Shown piece by piece: positions 61,301-64,000 of a stretch of DNA of 64,000 nt. Numbering within the stretch: the stretch's first letter is position 1; each line of letters begins with the position of its first letter. This DNA is from Onchocerca lupi (Eukaryota; Nematoda; Chromadorea; Rhabditida; Onchocercidae). The stretch lies in NCBI GenBank assembly GCA_028564675.1, contig JAOVVO010000463.1:1-64000 (forward strand), written 5' to 3'. The notes under the pieces were generated by a model, which worked only from the letters and a program-made list of their open reading frames with translations, made no database searches and was not told where the DNA came from. The translations under genes and the position numbers were made by a program.

Positions 61301-64000
61301 CGACAGTCATATATAACGAGTTGTGAAACATAAATTTCCTTCAAAATTTTCTCATTCTTGATCAGTTTAAGTTTTAATGTGGTTAATCATGGATTTCTTT
61401 TTTCTTTTTTTTTTTATTGTTCTTCTCAGGACCACGGAATATTCTTCAAATTGGTGAAAAAGCTGTTGATTATAATGATAATTTTCGATTATATATTTGT
61501 TCCAAGAATAACTTATTGCAACTGGATCAAACAACTAAAGCAGCTGTCGCCCTAATATGTTTCAGTATCACACAAACGGGCCTTGCATCGCAAGTTCGCT
61601 TTTAATCTTTTTTTTTTTGAAAAATTATCAATTTTTCCATGAAAAGTTAGCTCAAGTATCTCATCATCGTGTGGGAGTGGCAACAATCAGAAGATGATAT
61701 ATTATGAGTTAATCGATTAAGAATTAAAACAATTCGAATCTAATTACTAATATGCATCATGCGATTTAAATTTTTTTTTCTGAGAAACTTTGTATGCAGC
61801 TATCAAGCTTCCTGATAAAATTTGACTCCATTTCCAATAATACTACAACAGTATTTTACATTATTTTGCATATACTAACTACTTTTTATTTAGATGCTTG
61901 GATTGGCAATACAAATTGAAACACCAACCTTGGAAACTCGTTTGAATGAATTAACCGGTGATGTGGAACAAATGAAAATTAAACTTGATGGCATTGAACA
62001 GTCACTTTTACAAGTAAATTATTACGAATTATTTAGCAAAATTATGTTCAAGTTTTATATGTAATTAGTACACCTGATTGCTTCTTTTCTTCTTTCCTAT
62101 GGAAATTTTCATGCATGATTCGGACATTAGAAAAAAGCAAAAAGCGGCCTGTGTGTAATTCAAGATGTTGCAAATTGCATTTCTAAAGTGACATTTGAGA
62201 GATTAAATATTTATTCACTCTTTATTCTTTCAAATGCCAGATTAATTTTATTTGCAAACATTGCAATATATTGCTTTGTTTCATATTGTTTTACAAATGT
62301 ATCAAAGAAAAAAAAGAAATTTGTTTGAGTTGACTATTATATTTAAGACATTAGCTTCATCTGAAGGAAGTCTATTGGATAATACGGATCTGTTGGATTC
62401 TTTGAACAAAAGCAAAGAAAATGCAGAAACTATTGCAACATCACTAGTTGAAGCTGATAAATTGCAAAAACAACTTGTTAAGGTTTACTGATTTCTCATT
62501 TTCGGTGCATGTGATACAATTCTCCTTTTTTTTTTTTTTTTTTTTTTGTTTTAGATGAGTTTTGTTAAACTTGTAATCTTGATTAGCTTAATATGTAATG
62601 CTTATTCATCTTTTAGGAAAAAGATGCATATCGATCTCTAGCAGAAGCAGCAAGTAATTTATATTTTATTATACACGATTTGCATAAACAGGATCCTATG
62701 TATAATTTCAGTGTCAATACTATAATAAATCTATACTACCGTACATTCAATGAAATTAAGGTAATTTTTCTATTATATGAAAAAATCAAAAAAAATTTGG
62801 TAGAATTTTTTAAATCAATTGTTTTCTTTCTATGTTGGCTGAATAAAACGATCAGATAATAGGAAATCTATTCTATCCGATGAATTAAAATAAATGATTA
62901 AAATATAAGAGTTTATTTAATTGGACCAATACAAGGCCTTCGTTTATTGCAACTGCTTATCAAATATATCGGTCTAGATTCGCTAGATTCAATAGAAGAG
63001 ACAACTGCTTCGAAGTTTTGATCAATATTCTGTTTGTTTGAGTAGTACTTGTATGAATTAGTTATTGCTAATTGATATTAGCAGTAGAGATTTGGATAAG
63101 TTGAGAATAGAAAATTCCCTTAATTCTACAGAGATTTTTAGCTTTATCCTTTAACCTTGTAATTTTAGGAAAGTACCGTCGTAACGGGACGAATGGAAAA
63201 ACTACGGGGAATACTCCAGCACACTGTTTATGAATATGTATCACGTTCACTTTTTAAAAAAGATCGTTTGATGTTTTCGATGCGATTTATTCATGGAATA
63301 CATCCATCTCTTTTTGCACAAAATGTTATTATTTCATTTGAATATGTAATAAATTTCATCTAAAAGAGTCAAATAGCTTGGAATCAGTTTTTTTTTCAAA
63401 GAAGCCTTTTACGTGTCTTCCAAAGATTTAATGCAGCGTAATTCAACATATAATTGCATCATCGCCAGATGAACACTAATATGATGTCCAAGTATTCCTC
63501 GATTTTGTAATGTATAAAATCTGATATTGACCAATTAAAATTATCATGTTTATATATACATATTTATACTATATATATAGATAGGAATATTGGATTATAT
63601 ACATATATATGTATATATATTATATATATAAAAGGCATCCAAAGTTTATCAAATGTTTAACAACTGAAAAAATCAAGCTGATGATAATCGTTTTTCCAGG
63701 AATGGGAATTATTCACAGGTTTGATTGTTGATGATGCAACAATTCATCCAGTAGAAAAGATTGGTTGGATTGATAGTGAACGGAAAGTAGCTGTTGCTAA
63801 ATTACAGGTTAACTTTGAAACAACTCCCAGAAGTTTAAATTATTATAATGGGTACTATATTAAACAGATAATTTATCATCATAAATGAGTTTTAATTCTT
63901 TTTTTGACAAAGCTAATTGCGGAAATTAAAGTTTTGCAAAATTTACAGAAATATTTGCCAACATTATTTAACAATCTTCGTCTTACGGATCAAGGACTGT
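34732..64000 (+). CDS. che-3: Cytoplasmic dynein-2 heavy chain (retrograde IFT motor), 3' truncated by window
   Basis: This is the motor subunit that carries intraflagellar transport trains from ciliary tip to base. I reconstruct 78 exons (listed in the domain entries below) encoding residues 1 to about 3,583. Known orthologues are about 4,130-4,310 residues, so roughly 600-700 C-terminal residues (AAA6 and C-terminal domain) lie beyond the right edge. The N-terminus is complete at the ATG at 34732 (MDYKRNDPRRHYILRVASHI). Dynein-2-specific landmarks in order are DYTYEYQGNAPKLVHTPLTD, GNPYGPAGTGKTESVK, CGAWGCFDEFNRL, KGYGGRQKLPDN, GPSGSGKST, ICDGDIDPEWIEALNSVLDD, SGERIQFGSNVNF, LLLAGRAGMGRR, PESLSEIRSLR-type stalk sequence (here SESLSEIRSLR), and GLPTDTLSQENAMIL. 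Axonemal and dynein-1 chains differ at these sites. Every junction keeps phase. Four introns need GC donors. No in-frame stop or frameshift is required. Confidence 0.97.
39703..39840. repeat. Three-copy tandem repeat, about 53-bp period, in che-3 intron 11
   Basis: Copies start near 39703, 39757 and 39810. They share CTTCG(A/G)GATCTC(A/G)ACATCCGGATT-like sequence with about 70% identity. The repeat lies between exons 11 and 12. Confidence 0.75.
43334..43366 (+). repeat. T33 run forming the polypyrimidine tract of che-3 exon 21
   Basis: Thirty-three consecutive T followed by ATAG, then exon 21 (ATAAAAACACTG). The homopolymer directly abuts the 3' splice site. Confidence 0.85.
46946..46995. 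repeat. Inverted repeat with about 22-bp arms in che-3 intron 28
   Basis: The left arm 46946-46968 (CACTTTCATAGTCAGCG, then TATTAG) and right arm 46974-46995 are reverse complements except for one extra T in the left arm; the loop is TTACG. Weaker complementarity continues outward for about 10 bp. The hairpin sits wholly within the 155-nt intron between exons 28 and 29. Confidence 0.9.
48664..50733 (+). other. che-3: che-3 AAA1 module, exons 34-42
   Basis: Exons: 48664-48727, 48894-48961, 49135-49278, 49376-49471, 49548-49689, 49821-49902, 50180-50303, 50421-50525, 50665-50733. Walker A is GPAGTGKT (residues about 1646-1653) and Walker B ends CFDEF with the catalytic Glu at about 1699, so the main ATPase site is intact. 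The sensor region LNPVSKGYGGRQKLPDNL is conserved. Exon 36 must end FNRLDQ|GCAGAT, a GC donor, to join TVLSAVSMQIQIIQ in exon 37. An apparent in-frame TAG at 50418-50420 is intronic: it is the acceptor of exon 41, which begins ALTLNTISKLTFED. Confidence 0.9.
50951..52427 (+). other. che-3: che-3 AAA2 module, exons 43-47
   Basis: Exons: 50951-51127, 51311-51481, 51680-51801, 51977-52078, 52247-52427 (residues about 1912-2162). Walker A is GPSGSGKST at about 1932-1940. The Walker B region is WIICDGDIDPEW (2003-2014), with Asp in place of the catalytic Glu, as in other dyneins where AAA2 binds but does not hydrolyse ATP. The sensor stretch ASPATISRMGMI is conserved. Confidence 0.9.
52562..55230 (+). 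other. che-3: che-3 AAA3 module and AAA3-AAA4 connection, exons 48-55
   Basis: Exons: 52562-52747, 52893-53038, 53236-53470, 53914-54063, 54238-54406, 54830-54923, 55005-55094, 55175-55230. The P-loop-like GPDGSGKES is at about 2241-2249; Glu follows the Lys where Thr/Ser is usual. The segment after LEWISLKNIQ reads LVLSITLANDEGHYLLPSRF. In human DYNC2H1 the corresponding stretch is rich in Gly/Arg (MSAGGRLGRH), so this part has diverged. Exons 53-55 are short and weakly conserved, so their boundaries are the least certain of the model. Confidence 0.75.
55443..56977 (+). other. che-3: che-3 AAA4 module, exons 56-60
   Basis: Exons: 55443-55562, 55725-55811, 55988-56133, 56300-56522, 56835-56977 (residues about 2538-2777). 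The P-loop LLLAGRAGMGRR has Arg in place of the Walker A Lys, as in other dynein-2 chains (AGRSGVGRR in human), so AAA4 is probably structural. IVEDYQILHDSFLQSINSLL matches the human LLEDYQFVHPTFLEMINSLL. Exon 56 ends TACG|GCAAGT (GC donor). A GT donor at 55494 is also in phase and would drop 23 conserved residues, so it may be a minor isoform. Confidence 0.85.
57266..59947 (+). other. che-3: che-3 stalk and microtubule-binding domain, exons 61-68
   Basis: Exons: 57266-57457, 57688-57825, 58020-58127, 58211-58377, 58547-58670, 59153-59274, 59505-59649, 59849-59947. Coiled-coil 1 spans about residues 2778-2925 (for example QMQKKAAKKSKLLAEKQTDA). The microtubule-binding tip follows (SESLSEIRSLRAPPEAIRDI, GIFDTSWEAMRKFLARNGV, AKRASAAAAPLAAWVRAN; about 2924-3061). 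Coiled-coil 2 (KAEKQMEKLSKGLETVDEQV) returns to the ring. Exon 67 ends GAGCAG|GCAAGT (GC donor) before ETINVAGTLIDRLSGEYGRW in exon 68. Confidence 0.88.
60065..64000 (+). other. che-3: che-3 AAA5, buttress coil and start of the C-terminal half, exons 69-78
   Basis: Exons: 60065-60217, 60492-60680, 60896-60998, 61430-61593, 61894-62013, 62348-62482, 62617-62760, 63169-63324, 63700-63807, 63949-64000 (cut by the window). AAA5 includes GLPTDTLSQENAMIL, TPLIIDPSGRASSFL and DYNDNFRLYICSKN. A charged coil (LETRLNELTGDVEQMKIKLD, exons 73-74) corresponds to the AAA5 buttress/strut. Exon 69 ends GAAAAG|GCATGT (GC donor), joining METEK to LNWSNKGLPTD. The last residues seen are NNLRLTDQGL. AAA6 is not in the window. 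Confidence 0.88.
63550..63632. repeat. TA-rich microsatellite in che-3 intron 76
   Basis: Runs of TATATA with TATACATATATATG variants, prone to length variation. The intron lies between exons 76 and 77. Confidence 0.85.

Noticed and set aside
1..64000. Transposons, CRISPR arrays, bacterial (Wolbachia-type) insertions or viral remnants
   Set aside because: No transposase, reverse transcriptase, integrase, repeat-spacer array or prokaryotic gene was recognised in either strand on reading.

Overview
The window reads as nuclear DNA of a nematode, most likely a clade III (spirurid/filarial) species. It is very AT-rich, full of homopolymer A/T runs, and its genes are split into many short exons with 30-700 bp introns ending in TTTCAG/TTTTAG/TTTAAG-type acceptors. 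The species cannot be named from this sequence. No transposon, virus-like element, CRISPR array or bacterial gene was recognised.

Layout, left to right. (1) 1-242, +: last exons of an unidentified gene, tail-to-tail with (2) 1263-2479, -: a three-exon CNBP-type CCHC zinc-knuckle protein with five knuckles and two RG-rich spacers. (3) 6071-8621, -: a three-exon secreted cysteine-containing protein resembling nematode C6-domain proteins. (4) 10903-12151, -: decayed or partial coding remnants (a frameshifted 26-bp coding repeat and an open C6-like stretch), then a near-perfect 40-bp-arm hairpin at 12472-12557. (5) 14252-16035, +: a GOLGA7/ERF4-type palmitoyltransferase accessory subunit in four exons, followed at operon-like distance by a doubtful small ORF. 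(6) 16.0-22.2 kb: mostly noncoding, with weak coding candidates and a tRNA-Ala(UGC) gene at 20445-20516, -. (7) 22190-30497, -: a 14-exon, about 811-residue type I membrane receptor with a cytoplasmic SEFIR domain, i.e. an IL-17-receptor-like protein. (8) 30.5-34.7 kb: a divergent intergenic region with long purine/poly-T tracts and two candidate RFX/DAF-19 X-boxes. (9) 34732-64000, +: the cytoplasmic dynein-2 heavy chain (CHE-3/DYNC2H1), the retrograde intraflagellar transport motor, reconstructed as 78 exons (about 3,583 codons) and running off the right edge before AAA6 and the C-terminus.

The two large genes are divergently transcribed. In C. elegans, IL-17 signalling acts in neurons and dynein-2 acts in ciliated sensory neurons, so shared upstream control is possible but unproven. 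Exon models were built by hand from splice sites, reading phase and protein-family similarity. Every junction of the dynein-2 and receptor models keeps phase, but only if five introns are allowed to use GC instead of GT at the 5' splice site. That cluster of GC-AG introns is the most distinctive direct observation here. Other notable items are the two near-perfect hairpins, an apparent 32-nt intron made of a TA microsatellite, several diverged tandem repeats lying in introns, and the scattered C6-like coding pieces.
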